Source of the DNA: Mycolicibacterium vinylchloridicum
GTDB lineage: Bacteria; Actinomycetota; Actinomycetes; Mycobacteriales; Mycobacteriaceae
DNA: 37,951 nt
NCBI RefSeq assembly: GCF_013404075.1
Contig: NZ_JACBJQ010000048.1
Span: 1 to 37,951, forward strand
Direction: 5' to 3'
Every line of letters begins with the position of its first letter. The first letter of the stretch is position 1. The translations under genes and the position numbers were made by a program. The notes below the pieces were generated by a model. That model saw only the letters and a program-made list of their open reading frames with translations, had not been told where the DNA came from and searched no databases. Shown piece by piece: positions 23,847-32,291 of this stretch.

Positions 23847-25588
23847 TCGGGACGTGGCTGAAAACCCTGGTCCCCGAGCCCGGTGCGCGTCGCCGCCTGG
23901 GCCTGGGCACCGGGATCTACAACATCGGCACCGGCATGTTCATGACGTCGTCGGTTCTGTATTTCACCGAGGGACTTGGGCTTTCGGTCACCGAGGTCGG
24001 CCTGTGGCTGGCCGTGGCCGGACTGATCGGCCTGTTCGCCGGCGTGCCGATGGGTCACCTGGCCGACCGCCGCGGCCCCCGCGGGGTGGCGGCGCTGAGC
24101 CTGGTGGTGCTCGCGGCGACGATGGTGGCCTACGTCTTCGTCACCCACATCTGGATGTTCGTCGTGGTGACGGTCGTCGAGATGCTCGCGACGGCAGCGT
24201 CGCGAGCATCGCGCGGCGGCCTGATCCGCCGGGTCGGCGGGGAAGGTGCGGCGGCCTACCGCTCCCAGCTGCGGGCCATCGAGAACGCCGGCGTGGGCAT
24301 CGGCGCCGCCATCGGCGGACTGGCGCTGACCCTGCACACCCTGGCCGCCTATCAGGTGCTGTTCATCGCCAACGCCGCGACCTTCCTCGTCGGTGCGTTG
24401 GTGACCGCACTGCTCCCCTACTTCGAGCCGTTGCCTGCTCCGCCCGGCACACGGCCCGGGGTGGCGTTGCGCGACAAGCCGTTCATCGCGTACACGATTC
24501 TCAACGGGGTGATGAGCCTGCAGTACGCGGTCATCACGTTCGCCCTGCCGCTCTGGATCGCCACGGAAACCAACGCGCCGCGCTGGATGGTCGGCGCCGT
24601 GCTGCTCGTCAACACGATCGGGGTGGTGGCCCTGCAGGTCTGGGTTGGCAAGAAGGTCAACACCGTCCGCCAGGGTGCTGCGGCCATGCGTGTCGCGGGG
24701 CTGGTGTTCCTCGTCGCGTGCGGCGGTGTGGCGGTCTCATCCGGTCTGCCGGCGTGGGCCTCCGCCGCCGTCTTGCTGGCGGCGGTGGCTGTCCATTCGG
24801 TGGGCGAAATGTGCCATGCGGCAGCGGTGTTCGCGCTGAGCTTCGAGCTGGCGCCCGCGCACGCACAGAGCGAGTACGTGGGTCTGCAGGATATGGGCCT
24901 GGGCGCCGCGTTCGCGGTGGCGCCGGCGGTGCTCGGCTTCCTGTGCCTGGGGATCGGCCAGGTGGGCTGGCTGATGCTCGGCGGGATACTCACCGCCGCG
25001 GGCCTGGCGACCGTGCCGATCGTGCACTGGGCGATCCGCAGCCGGCCCTTCCCCGTCGAATCGGAGCGCGCAGTCGAACCGGCGACCGTGGTACTGGCGA
25101 GCGCCCCGTTCGCCGTCCGCCCGCCGGCCCGGTTGATGCCGCAGACGACGGTTCAGATTCAGCGCAATCTCGAAAGCGTTGTCCTCGACGATGCTTCGCG
25201 CTTCATCCTGGACCGGGATTGCGTCGTCGGACGCGACCCGCACGGTTGCGATGCGGTGCGGCGGGGACTGCGGCCCATCCGGATCGACGCCCGCTCCAAC
25301 GGAATGTCGCGGGCGCACTTGGAGATTCGCAGCATCGGCGGCCGGGTGTACATCATCGACCGCGAGTCGAGAAACGGCGTTGCCATCCGGCCCGCCGGGA
25401 AGACGAAGTGGACCCGGATCACGCCGTGGAAGCCGATCGTCTGGCTGCCCGGAATGTCGGTGCGAATCGGCAGCCGGATCCTGCGGCTGGAAGCCAATAC
25501 CCCGCAAGCCGTCATCGCCGGCCCGCCGTCGAGTTCACCGACCGTACGAATCCCCGTCGCGGCCGGCTCAGAAAGGAATGCATCATGA
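23843..25588 (+). CDS. MFS exporter with C-terminal FHA domain
   Basis: A 581-residue membrane protein. Residues 1-400 form an MFS transporter of about 12 helices; the motif-A loop reads GHLADRRGPRG (residues 71-81). Residues about 440-560 are a forkhead-associated domain: Gly463-Arg464 (VVGRDP), Ser489-Arg490-x-His492 (MSRAHLE) and Asn511-Gly512 (SRNGVAI) are the expected phosphothreonine-contact residues. FHA domains bind phosphothreonine, so export may be gated by a Ser/Thr kinase; the receptor-like kinase at 33979 is the obvious candidate. The start at 23843 overlaps the preceding stop, and the longer open frame upstream is read-through. It probably exports the cluster product. I know few transporters with this architecture. 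Confidence 0.85.
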   Translation: MIGTWLKTLVPEPGARRRLGLGTGIYNIGTGMFMTSSVLYFTEGLGLSVTEVGLWLAVAGLIGLFAGVPMGHLADRRGPRGVAALSLVVLAATMVAYVFVTHIWMFVVVTVVEMLATAASRASRGGLIRRVGGEGAAAYRSQLRAIENAGVGIGAAIGGLALTLHTLAAYQVLFIANAATFLVGALVTALLPYFEPLPAPPGTRPGVALRDKPFIAYTILNGVMSLQYAVITFALPLWIATETNAPRWMVGAVLLVNTIGVVALQVWVGKKVNTVRQGAAAMRVAGLVFLVACGGVAVSSGLPAWASAAVLLAAVAVHSVGEMCHAAAVFALSFELAPAHAQSEYVGLQDMGLGAAFAVAPAVLGFLCLGIGQVGWLMLGGILTAAGLATVPIVHWAIRSRPFPVESERAVEPATVVLASAPFAVRPPARLMPQTTVQIQRNLESVVLDDASRFILDRDCVVGRDPHGCDAVRRGLRPIRIDARSNGMSRAHLEIRSIGGRVYIIDRESRNGVAIRPAGKTKWTRITPWKPIVWLPGMSVRIGSRILRLEANTPQAVIAGPPSSSPTVRIPVAAGSERNAS

Positions 25589-26919
25589 AACCCCGCGCCT
25601 TTATCCTCACCGGCTACTTGCCCGTCGTCTGCCGAGATTCCATTTACATCGAGGAACTGCGTCGGCGAGACCTCACGGTCCTGGTGCTCACCGGAGCCAT
25701 TTCTCGCGCGTATGCGGCGGCCCACGGTGAGGATGGCGCCCACCCCGCCTCGATGATCGACGAGATCGCCTTCGTCGACGGGTCGGTCGCGAGCGAAGGC
25801 TCCTACCTTCCCGGGGTCATCGAGCACGCGGAACGCTGGCGCAACCAGTACGACGTCGTCGGGGTCTACGCCGTCGGGGAGACGCTGGTCGAGCCGACGG
25901 GCCTGATCGCCGACTTCTTCGGCCTGCCGTTCCCGGGGCTGCGGGCGGCGCGCGCCTGCCGCAACAAGTTCCTGCAGCGCTGGTATCTCCCCGATCTCAG
26001 CCCAGTCTCCGCGCTGATCCCGCCCGGGTCACGCGATGCCGACCGTGGGGCGGTCCCCTTCCCCGCGGTCGTCAAGCCGGCCACCCGGCACTCGAGCGAA
26101 GGCGTGCAGATGGTGCACGACCATGCCGAGTTGGCCGCGCAACTGGAGCAGTACCCGGCCGAGGAGACGATCCTCGTCGAGCAGATGATCACCGGGCAGG
26201 AGTACTCGGTGGAGAGCCTGACCCAGGACGGTAAGACGCTGTTCTCGTCGGTCACCCGCAAGGAGACCAATGACGTCGACTCGCAATACTTCGTCGAGAT
26301 GGCTCACACCGTGCCCGCCCCGCGGGGCGACGCCTGGGATGCGGTGCAGCGGGCCAACATCGAGATGCTCGAGCGCCTCGGTGTCGAGAACGGCATCACG
26401 CACGCCGAGTGGCGCCTCGACGAGCACGGCGAGGCCCGCCTGATGGAAGTGGCCGCCCGCACGCCCGGCGACGGGATCATGGTCTTGTACCGGCTCGCGA
26501 CGGGCTGGCGGATGGAGCCCGAGATCCTGCGGATCGCGCTCGGCGAGCCTGCCGACTATCCCGCGGCGCGGCGCTTCGCCCGTCAGGTGTACGTCGCGCA
26601 CGAGCCCGGGACACTCGTCGGCGTCGATGTCGACTGGCCCGGCATCGAAGCCCGGTGGGTCGACGACGGCAATCCCTGGCCTGATCTGCCCGCACTGCCC
26701 GCTCATGCCCCAGCGGCGCTGCGCGCGGTGTTCGTCTACGAGGCCATCGGCACCGAGCTGGGCCCCATCCGTAGCTCCGACGACCGGGCGGTCACCTTCT
26801 TCATCGACGCCCCGACGCTCGCCGACCTGGACGAGATCGAGGCGCGCGTGCGTGCGGCCATCCGCATCCATTCAGAACCTAGCGCGAAGAATCTGGAGAA
26901 TCCTCGCTCTGAGGTCTGA
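25585..26919 (+). CDS. ATP-grasp carboxylate-amine ligase
   Basis: A 444-residue ATP-grasp enzyme of the L-amino-acid ligase/carbamoyl-phosphate-synthetase-like type. Residues about 120-310 hold the fold: FPAVVKPATRHSSEGVQMV (first ATP-binding lysine and loop), ETILVEQMITGQEYSVESL (second hinge) and HAEWRLDEHGEARLMEVAARTPGDG with the Glu and Arg that bind Mg-ATP and substrate. These enzymes activate a carboxylate as an acyl phosphate and join it to an amine. Here it could link 4-aminophenylalanine or a derivative to another amino acid, making a small peptide-like product. It is the last gene of operon 1 and its start overlaps the exporter stop by four bases. Substrates cannot be read from the sequence. 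Confidence 0.85.
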   Translation: MKPRAFILTGYLPVVCRDSIYIEELRRRDLTVLVLTGAISRAYAAAHGEDGAHPASMIDEIAFVDGSVASEGSYLPGVIEHAERWRNQYDVVGVYAVGETLVEPTGLIADFFGLPFPGLRAARACRNKFLQRWYLPDLSPVSALIPPGSRDADRGAVPFPAVVKPATRHSSEGVQMVHDHAELAAQLEQYPAEETILVEQMITGQEYSVESLTQDGKTLFSSVTRKETNDVDSQYFVEMAHTVPAPRGDAWDAVQRANIEMLERLGVENGITHAEWRLDEHGEARLMEVAARTPGDGIMVLYRLATGWRMEPEILRIALGEPADYPAARRFARQVYVAHEPGTLVGVDVDWPGIEARWVDDGNPWPDLPALPAHAPAALRAVFVYEAIGTELGPIRSSDDRAVTFFIDAPTLADLDEIEARVRAAIRIHSEPSAKNLENPRSEV

Positions 26920-26977
26920 ACGGATCGCTGTGGATGGAGGTACACCCGAATCTGCAGTCTCCACAACACTCTGGCTG

Positions 26978-27840
26978 ATGCACCGCGTGTTCATCGGCAC
27001 CGAAGCTGTCGCCGCGGGTGAGGTGACGAAGTACCAGCTTCGGGCGCATTACCAGCGGCTCTTCCCCGATGTGTATGCCGGTAGAGGCGTTCCCCTCTCC
27101 GTTGAGGACAAGGCATTCGCGGCGTTTCTCTGGTCGCGCCGGCGCGCAGTTGTGACCGGAGTAGCGGCCTCGGCGCTGTATGGGGCCAAATGGGTTGACG
27201 TACAAGCACCGATCGAACTGAACTACCCCAACAACAAGTCACCACATGGCATCGTCGCCCACGACGAGACTCTGCTCGACGACGAAGTGCGTACCACCCG
27301 GCGTGGGCTGGCGGTGACCACATTGCAGCGCACGGCATTCGACCTCGCCCGGCGCGGGAGCATCAGCCAGGCGGTGGCTCGCTTAGACGCGCTCGCCAAC
27401 GCCGCACATTTCGCCATCGACGACGTACTGGACGTGACGGCGAACCACCCAGGGCTCGGCGGCGTCCGCAGGGTCCTAAGGTCCTCACTCTGATAGATGC
27501 CGGCGCGCTATCACCAATAGAGACCTGTTTGCGCCTGTTGCTGATGGACGCAGGCTTTCCCAGACCGCGCACCCAGATCCCGGTGCTCGGCGCCAACGGC
27601 CGCGCGCGCTACTTCCTCGACATGGGGTGGGAGGAGCTGATGATCGCCGTCGAGTACGACGGCGAACACCACCGCACCAGCCGCGACACCTACACCAACG
27701 ACCTCACCCGCTCCGACTACATTCGCGACGCGGGGTGGTGGCACATCCGGGTGGTCGCCGGGCATCGACCCGCCGAGGTCATCGAGAAGACCCGGCGGGC
27801 ATGGTCATTGCGTCAGATCGCGCCCTTGCCCCGAAGCTAG
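26978..27840 (+). pseudogene. frameshifted type IV TA AbiEi/DUF559-like protein
   Basis: Two consecutive frames encode one recognisable protein. The first (MHRVFIGTEAV... to GGVRRVLRSSL, stop at 27491-27493) has the N-terminal wing of AbiEi-like actinobacterial proteins; the second (LIDAGALSPIETCLRLLLMDAGFPRP ... MIAVEYDGEHHRTSRDTYTNDLTRSDYIRDAGW...) has the DUF559/Vsr-like endonuclease core. Intact mycobacterial relatives run straight through; here the frame changes near 27475-27490, at AGGGTCCTAAGGTCCTCACT, consistent with loss of one base between two GGTCCT copies. The gene has no part in biosynthesis. It lies between operons 1 and 2 and its stop codon overlaps the first bases of the operon 2 promoter element. 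A sequencing error is the main alternative. Confidence 0.75.
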
Positions 27841-27920
27841 AAAAACCTATCCCCGCGCATGGAATTTTCTGGTCGCGTGGGCGATTACGCCAACGGCCCT
27901 GGTCAAAGAGCATTTGAGAC
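27839..27920 (+). promoter_or_regulatory. operon 2 promoter/operator, cluster-specific element copy 2
   Basis: This aligns without gaps to the operon 1 promoter. AGAAAAACCT lies at 27839-27848, CTGGTC at 27869-27874, the inverted repeat GGCGATTACGCC at 27880-27891, and AGCATTTGAG at 27909-27918, followed by ATG at 27921. The upstream 21-bp palindrome is degenerate here: the left half (CTAGAAAAACCT) is kept and the right half is not. As in copy 1 there is no Shine-Dalgarno sequence. The same regulator probably acts on both operons. Confidence 0.65.
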
Positions 27921-28964
27921 ATGACCACAGACACCTTGCTCGTCTTCGACGAGAGCATCACGCGCGCCGGCGTCGAGGGATGGATCCAGCACTTCGAAGC
28001 CGGCGGCTCCCCCGCCGAGTTGTACCGCCTCGGTGAGTCGCACGTCCTCTCGGCGTCCGATACCGAGCTCATCGACACCGCATATCTCCTAGATCTGCCC
28101 GCGCCGACGCACATGGTGGCACGCCACAACGAGGCTCCGCTGGGCCGCAAGGAGCTGCGCCCCAGCGGCACGCAGGTCTCGTTCGGTCCGACGACGATCG
28201 GCGACGGCTCCGTCGCGGTGATCGCCGGCCCGTGCGCGGTCGAATCGCGCGAGCAGACGCTGGCCACCGCGGCCGTCGTCGCCGCTGAAGGCGCCGCCGG
28301 CCTACGGGGCGGTGTGTTCAAACCCCGCACATCACCGCATTCGTTCCAGGGCCTGCAGTGGGACGGCCTCGACCTGCTGGCCGAGGCCCGCGAACTGACC
28401 GGCCTGCCCGTCGTCACCGAGGTGATCGACCCCGAGCACGTCAAGCGGCTGTCCGGAGTGGTCGACGCCTTGCAGATCGGCGCGCGCAACATGCAGAACT
28501 TCGCGCTGCTGACCGCCGCAGGCCAGAGCGGCCTGCCGGTGGTGCTCAAGCGCGGCTTCGGCTGCACGGTGGAAGAGACGCTGGCCGCCGCCGAATACCT
28601 GTTGCTTGAGGGTAATGACCAGGTTGTGTTGTGCGAGCGCGGAATTCGCACCTTCGAGCCGTCAGCGCGGTTCACCCTCGACCTCACCGCGGTCGCGCTG
28701 TGGAAGCAGCGCACCCACCTGCCGGTCATGGTGGACCCCAGCCATTCCGGTGGCCACCCCGATCTGGTGGCACCGCTGTCACTGGCCGCGATCGCGGCCG
28801 GCGCTGACGCGCTGATCATCGACGTCCACGTCGCGCCGGAGCAGGCCCTGTGCGACGGCAAGCAGGCACTGCTGCCTTACGAATTCGCCGACGTGATGGC
28901 CCGGCTCACTCCCGTGGCCGCCGCACTCGGCCGCACCATGAGCGGAGCACCAGGTGTTCACTAA
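27921..28964 (+). CDS. 3-deoxy-D-arabino-heptulosonate-7-phosphate synthase, type I (beta)
   Basis: A 347-residue DAHP synthase joining phosphoenolpyruvate and erythrose 4-phosphate, the entry to the shikimate pathway. Residues 1-70 form an N-terminal ferredoxin-like regulatory domain of the AroF/Thermotoga kind. The barrel carries VIAGPCAVES with metal ligand Cys105, GGVFKPRTSP, QIGARNMQNF, VVLKRGF, LCERGIRTFE and DPSHSGGHPDLV. Mycobacteria normally use a type II enzyme for aromatic amino acids, so a type I copy here is an extra, cluster-dedicated supply of chorismate. Its stop overlaps the GTG start of the flavin monooxygenase by 11 bases, tying precursor supply to nitrite formation. Confidence 0.92.
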   Translation: MTTDTLLVFDESITRAGVEGWIQHFEAGGSPAELYRLGESHVLSASDTELIDTAYLLDLPAPTHMVARHNEAPLGRKELRPSGTQVSFGPTTIGDGSVAVIAGPCAVESREQTLATAAVVAAEGAAGLRGGVFKPRTSPHSFQGLQWDGLDLLAEARELTGLPVVTEVIDPEHVKRLSGVVDALQIGARNMQNFALLTAAGQSGLPVVLKRGFGCTVEETLAAAEYLLLEGNDQVVLCERGIRTFEPSARFTLDLTAVALWKQRTHLPVMVDPSHSGGHPDLVAPLSLAAIAAGADALIIDVHVAPEQALCDGKQALLPYEFADVMARLTPVAAALGRTMSGAPGVH

Positions 28965-30921
28965 GCAACTGCACACGGCGATCGTCGGCCTCGGCCCGCG
29001 TGGCCTGTCGGTCGCCGAACGCCTGTGCGCCAATGCGGATTCGCTTCTGGCGCACGGCCAGGAACTCGTCATCCACCTGATCGACCCGCATGTGTTCGAC
29101 GGCGGCCAGGTGTGGCGAAGCACGCAGGACCGGGTGCTGCTGATGAACACCGTCGCCTGCCAGGTAACGGTGTTCGTCGACGACACCGTGGACTGCGACG
29201 GGCCGGTCGTGGCGGGGCCGAGCCTCTACGAATGGGCCCGTTCGATCGCGTTGGTCGGAGCCCCGAGTGTCCCGGAAGCCGTTCGGGCCGAGGCGCTTAC
29301 GCTCGGGCCGGATGACTATCCGTCGCGGCCGTTCTACGGCAGCTACCTGCAGTGGGCACGTGACCGCATCATCTGGAGCGCGCTCCCGGCCGTCAGCTTC
29401 GTGTCCCACCAGGCCATGGCGGTCGACGTTCGTGACGCACCGGATGGCTTGCAGGAGGTGGTGTTACACACCGGCGAGATCATCAAGAGCCTGCAGTCCG
29501 TGGTGCTCGCTCTCGGTCACCAGCCCCACCACCTCGGCGAGACCGAGACAGCTCTGCGTGAGTACGCGCTGCGCCACGACGTCCGCTACATCCCGCCGAA
29601 CAATCCGGCCGACGTGATGCTGGACGCCATCCCGGCGGGCGAGCCGGTGATCCTGCGAGGGATGGGCCTTAACTTCTTCGACTACATGGCGCTGTTCACC
29701 ATCGGCCGCGGCGGTACCTTCGTGCGCAGTGCGGACGACACCCTCACCTACGTTGCATCCGGCCGGGAGCCGCACCTGGTGGTGGGGTCGCGACGCGGCG
29801 TGCCCTACCACGCCCGCGGCAAGAACCAGAAGGGATCATTCGGCCGCCACACGGCCCGCTACGTGACCCCCGAGGTGATCGAGCGGTTGCGGGCCCGCGC
29901 CGACGCCGGTGCGCCGGTGGATTTTCGCCGCGACATCTGGCCGCTGATCGACCAGGAAGTCCGCACGTTGTACTACGCGACTCTGGTGCGGGAGCGTCGA
30001 TGTGTCTGCGACGCAGACGAATTCACCACATTGTTCGCTACCGCGGAGCCGGCATTGGTGCCGATCTTCGGTGACCCACTGGCCGTCGAGGAGAGCGAAG
30101 CCCAGCGCACCGTGCTCGCCAAGTTCGACATCGATCCCGAAAATCGTTGGGATTGGCGCCACATCGCGAGGCCGTACACCGACGCCGACGTGTCCTCGAC
30201 GACGCAGTTCCGCGGCTGGCTGCGACGCTACCTCGACGACGAAGTCCGCGAGGCCGACAAGGGTAACGTGACCGGCCCCCGCAAGGCCGCCATGGATGTC
30301 CTGCGCGACCTGCGCAACGAGATCCGCTTGCTGGTGGATCACGGTGGCCTGTCCGGGGATTCGTACCGCGACGAGCTGCAGCGCTGGTATATGCCGCTGA
30401 ACGCGTTCCTGTCGATCGGGCCGCCCGCCGAACGCATCGAGCAGTTCTGCGCCCTGATGGACGCCGGCGTGCTCGAGGTTCTCGGCCCGGACATGCACGT
30501 CGACTGCGACAACGGCGAATTCGTCGCGCACTCCGGCATCTGCCCGGACCTCACCGTGCGGGCAGCGACGCTGATCGAGGCGCGGCTGCCGGAAACGGAC
30601 CTGCACCGCACCGCCGATCCGCTGCTGCGCACGCTGCTCGAGAGAGGCGAGTGCCGGCCGCACCGCATTCCCATCCGCGGCGGCGGGCACTGGGTCTCCG
30701 GTGGTGTCGCGGTCACCCGGCGTCCCTACCACCTGCTCGACGCGCACGATCGTGCCCATCCACGGCGGTTCGCGTTCGGTGTGCCCACCGAGTCGGTGCA
30801 TTGGGTGACGGCGGCGGGCATCCGGCCCGGCGTCAACTCCGTGATACTCGGTGACGCGGACGCCATCGCCCGGTCCACCCTGCGCATGGCGACCGACCAC
30901 CTGACGGAGCGATCAGCATGA
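28954..30921 (+). CDS. CreE-like FAD-dependent aspartate N-monooxygenase (nitrosuccinate-forming)
   Basis: A 655-residue flavoprotein. The N-terminus HTAIVGLGPRGLSVAERL is the FAD-binding Rossmann motif, followed by IDPHVFDGGQVW, and FYGSYLQWARDRI and VVLALGHQPHH typify FAD/NAD(P)-binding proteins of the CreE/NAD_binding_9 type. Its size fits CreE, which oxidises L-aspartate to nitrosuccinate in the cremeomycin pathway; the adjoining lyase that would release nitrous acid begins four bases before this gene's stop. The pairing of a 650-residue flavoprotein with an aspartase-superfamily lyase is the signature of the aspartate-nitrosuccinate (ANS) pathway. Assignment is by family resemblance and context. 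A different N-hydroxylase substrate cannot be excluded. GTG 28954 is chosen because it places the Rossmann fold at the start. Confidence 0.75.
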   Translation: MFTKQLHTAIVGLGPRGLSVAERLCANADSLLAHGQELVIHLIDPHVFDGGQVWRSTQDRVLLMNTVACQVTVFVDDTVDCDGPVVAGPSLYEWARSIALVGAPSVPEAVRAEALTLGPDDYPSRPFYGSYLQWARDRIIWSALPAVSFVSHQAMAVDVRDAPDGLQEVVLHTGEIIKSLQSVVLALGHQPHHLGETETALREYALRHDVRYIPPNNPADVMLDAIPAGEPVILRGMGLNFFDYMALFTIGRGGTFVRSADDTLTYVASGREPHLVVGSRRGVPYHARGKNQKGSFGRHTARYVTPEVIERLRARADAGAPVDFRRDIWPLIDQEVRTLYYATLVRERRCVCDADEFTTLFATAEPALVPIFGDPLAVEESEAQRTVLAKFDIDPENRWDWRHIARPYTDADVSSTTQFRGWLRRYLDDEVREADKGNVTGPRKAAMDVLRDLRNEIRLLVDHGGLSGDSYRDELQRWYMPLNAFLSIGPPAERIEQFCALMDAGVLEVLGPDMHVDCDNGEFVAHSGICPDLTVRAATLIEARLPETDLHRTADPLLRTLLERGECRPHRIPIRGGGHWVSGGVAVTRRPYHLLDAHDRAHPRRFAFGVPTESVHWVTAAGIRPGVNSVILGDADAIARSTLRMATDHLTERSA

Positions 30922-32291
30922 CCGACTACGGAATCCTGGCCCCCGCATGGGCGGCAACAGGAGCGGCCGAGCTGGTGGACGACGACGCCGTGCTGCGCGC
31001 CATGCTCGCGACCGAAGTCGCACTGGCCGAAGCACAGGCCGAATTGGGCGTGATCCCGGCGGGCGCGGCGGTGGCCATCAGAGCCGCCGCCGTGCCTGCG
31101 CACATCGATCCCGCAGCGGTGGCTGCCGGGGTCCGCGAGACGGCAAACCCCGTCGTCGCGTTCGTCGAGCAGCTCACCCACGCGGTTCGGACCGTCGACC
31201 CATCGGCCGCCGAATACGTACACCGCGGCAGCACCAGCCAGGACATCCTGGACACCGCCCTGGCCCTGCTGTGCGCGGCGACGCTGGACCGCATCGTCGA
31301 CGACCTGCTGACGTGTGCGGACGCCCTGGCCGGACTCGCCGAAAAACACCGGGATACCCCGATGGCCGGACGCACGCTGACCCAGCACGCCGTACCCGTC
31401 ACCTTCGGGTTGAAGGCCGCGACCTGGCTGCATCTGGTGATCGACGCCGCGCAGCGGGTGCTGCAGGCCCGTACGACACTCCCGGTCTCCATCGGCGGCG
31501 CCGCGGGCACGCTTGCGGCGTATCACGCATACGGCCACGAGACGACCGAGGCGACGTTGCGTCTACCGGCGTTGGTGGCCAGTCACCTCGGGCTGGCCGA
31601 ACCCGTGCTGCCCTGGCACCAGATCCGCACCCCCCTGGCCGACGTCGCCGCGAGCCTGATGATCACCACCGGCGCACTCGGCAAGCTGGCCGCCGACATC
31701 CTGGTCTTGAGCCGCACCGAGATCGGCGAAGTCACCGAGGAGCAGGCACCTGGCCGGGGCGCGTCCTCGGCCATGCCGCAGAAGCACAACCCCGTCTTCG
31801 CGACCCTCGTCGCGACCGCGGCCCGCCAGCTCCCGCCGATCGCCACGGTGCTGTTCAGTTCGATGGCATCCGAGGACGAACGGTCCTCCGGCGGGTGGCA
31901 TGCCGAGTGGCAGCCGCTGCGGGAGTGCCTGCGCATCGCCGCCGGCGCGGCCGCCAACGCGGTGCGCCTGACCGACACGCTTCAGGTGGTCCCCGAGCAG
32001 ATGGCCGCGAACCTGCGAATGACCCGCGGCGCCATCGTCGCCGAACGCGTCAACGCGGTGCTGGCGCCCTTGCTCGGCAAGGGCAACGCCAAACGCTTAC
32101 TGGCCCAGGTCACTGCCTCCGCCGAGCGGACCGGCGCCGAAGTCGCCGACCTGCTCGCCGAAGCCCTGCAGGAGGCCGGCGTGACCGCCCCCGACATGAC
32201 AGGACTGTTCGATCCGGCCGGCTACACCGGGATCTCGGGCCCGCTGGTCGACCGCGCGCTCAAACACTTCAAGGAGAGTTCGCATGAATAG
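30918..32291 (+). CDS. CreD-like nitrosuccinate lyase (aspartase/fumarase superfamily)
   Basis: A 457-residue lyase. Conserved regions are VHRGSTSQDILDTA (about 101-114), TLTQHAVPVTFG (about 153-164) and the mobile signature loop GASSAMPQKHNPV with the catalytic serine (Ser283/284) and Lys289. By sequence it would be called adenylosuccinate lyase or 3-carboxymuconate cycloisomerase. Next to a CreE-like gene the best role is release of nitrous acid from nitrosuccinate, leaving fumarate, as CreD does. The start overlaps the flavoprotein stop by four bases and the end overlaps the aminotransferase by eight. No purine or protocatechuate genes are nearby, which argues against those housekeeping roles. 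Confidence 0.75.
   Translation: MTDYGILAPAWAATGAAELVDDDAVLRAMLATEVALAEAQAELGVIPAGAAVAIRAAAVPAHIDPAAVAAGVRETANPVVAFVEQLTHAVRTVDPSAAEYVHRGSTSQDILDTALALLCAATLDRIVDDLLTCADALAGLAEKHRDTPMAGRTLTQHAVPVTFGLKAATWLHLVIDAAQRVLQARTTLPVSIGGAAGTLAAYHAYGHETTEATLRLPALVASHLGLAEPVLPWHQIRTPLADVAASLMITTGALGKLAADILVLSRTEIGEVTEEQAPGRGASSAMPQKHNPVFATLVATAARQLPPIATVLFSSMASEDERSSGGWHAEWQPLRECLRIAAGAAANAVRLTDTLQVVPEQMAANLRMTRGAIVAERVNAVLAPLLGKGNAKRLLAQVTASAERTGAEVADLLAEALQEAGVTAPDMTGLFDPAGYTGISGPLVDRALKHFKESSHE

Noticed and set aside
23854..26919. Single 1021-codon frame through the exporter and ATP-grasp gene
   Set aside because: Its first part is out of frame with the exporter and has no motif. Only the portion from 25585 is a real protein.
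30918..32291. Housekeeping adenylosuccinate lyase or carboxymuconate cycloisomerase
   Set aside because: No purine or protocatechuate genes adjoin, and the gene is coupled to a CreE-like flavoprotein inside a biosynthetic operon. Not fully excluded without assay.
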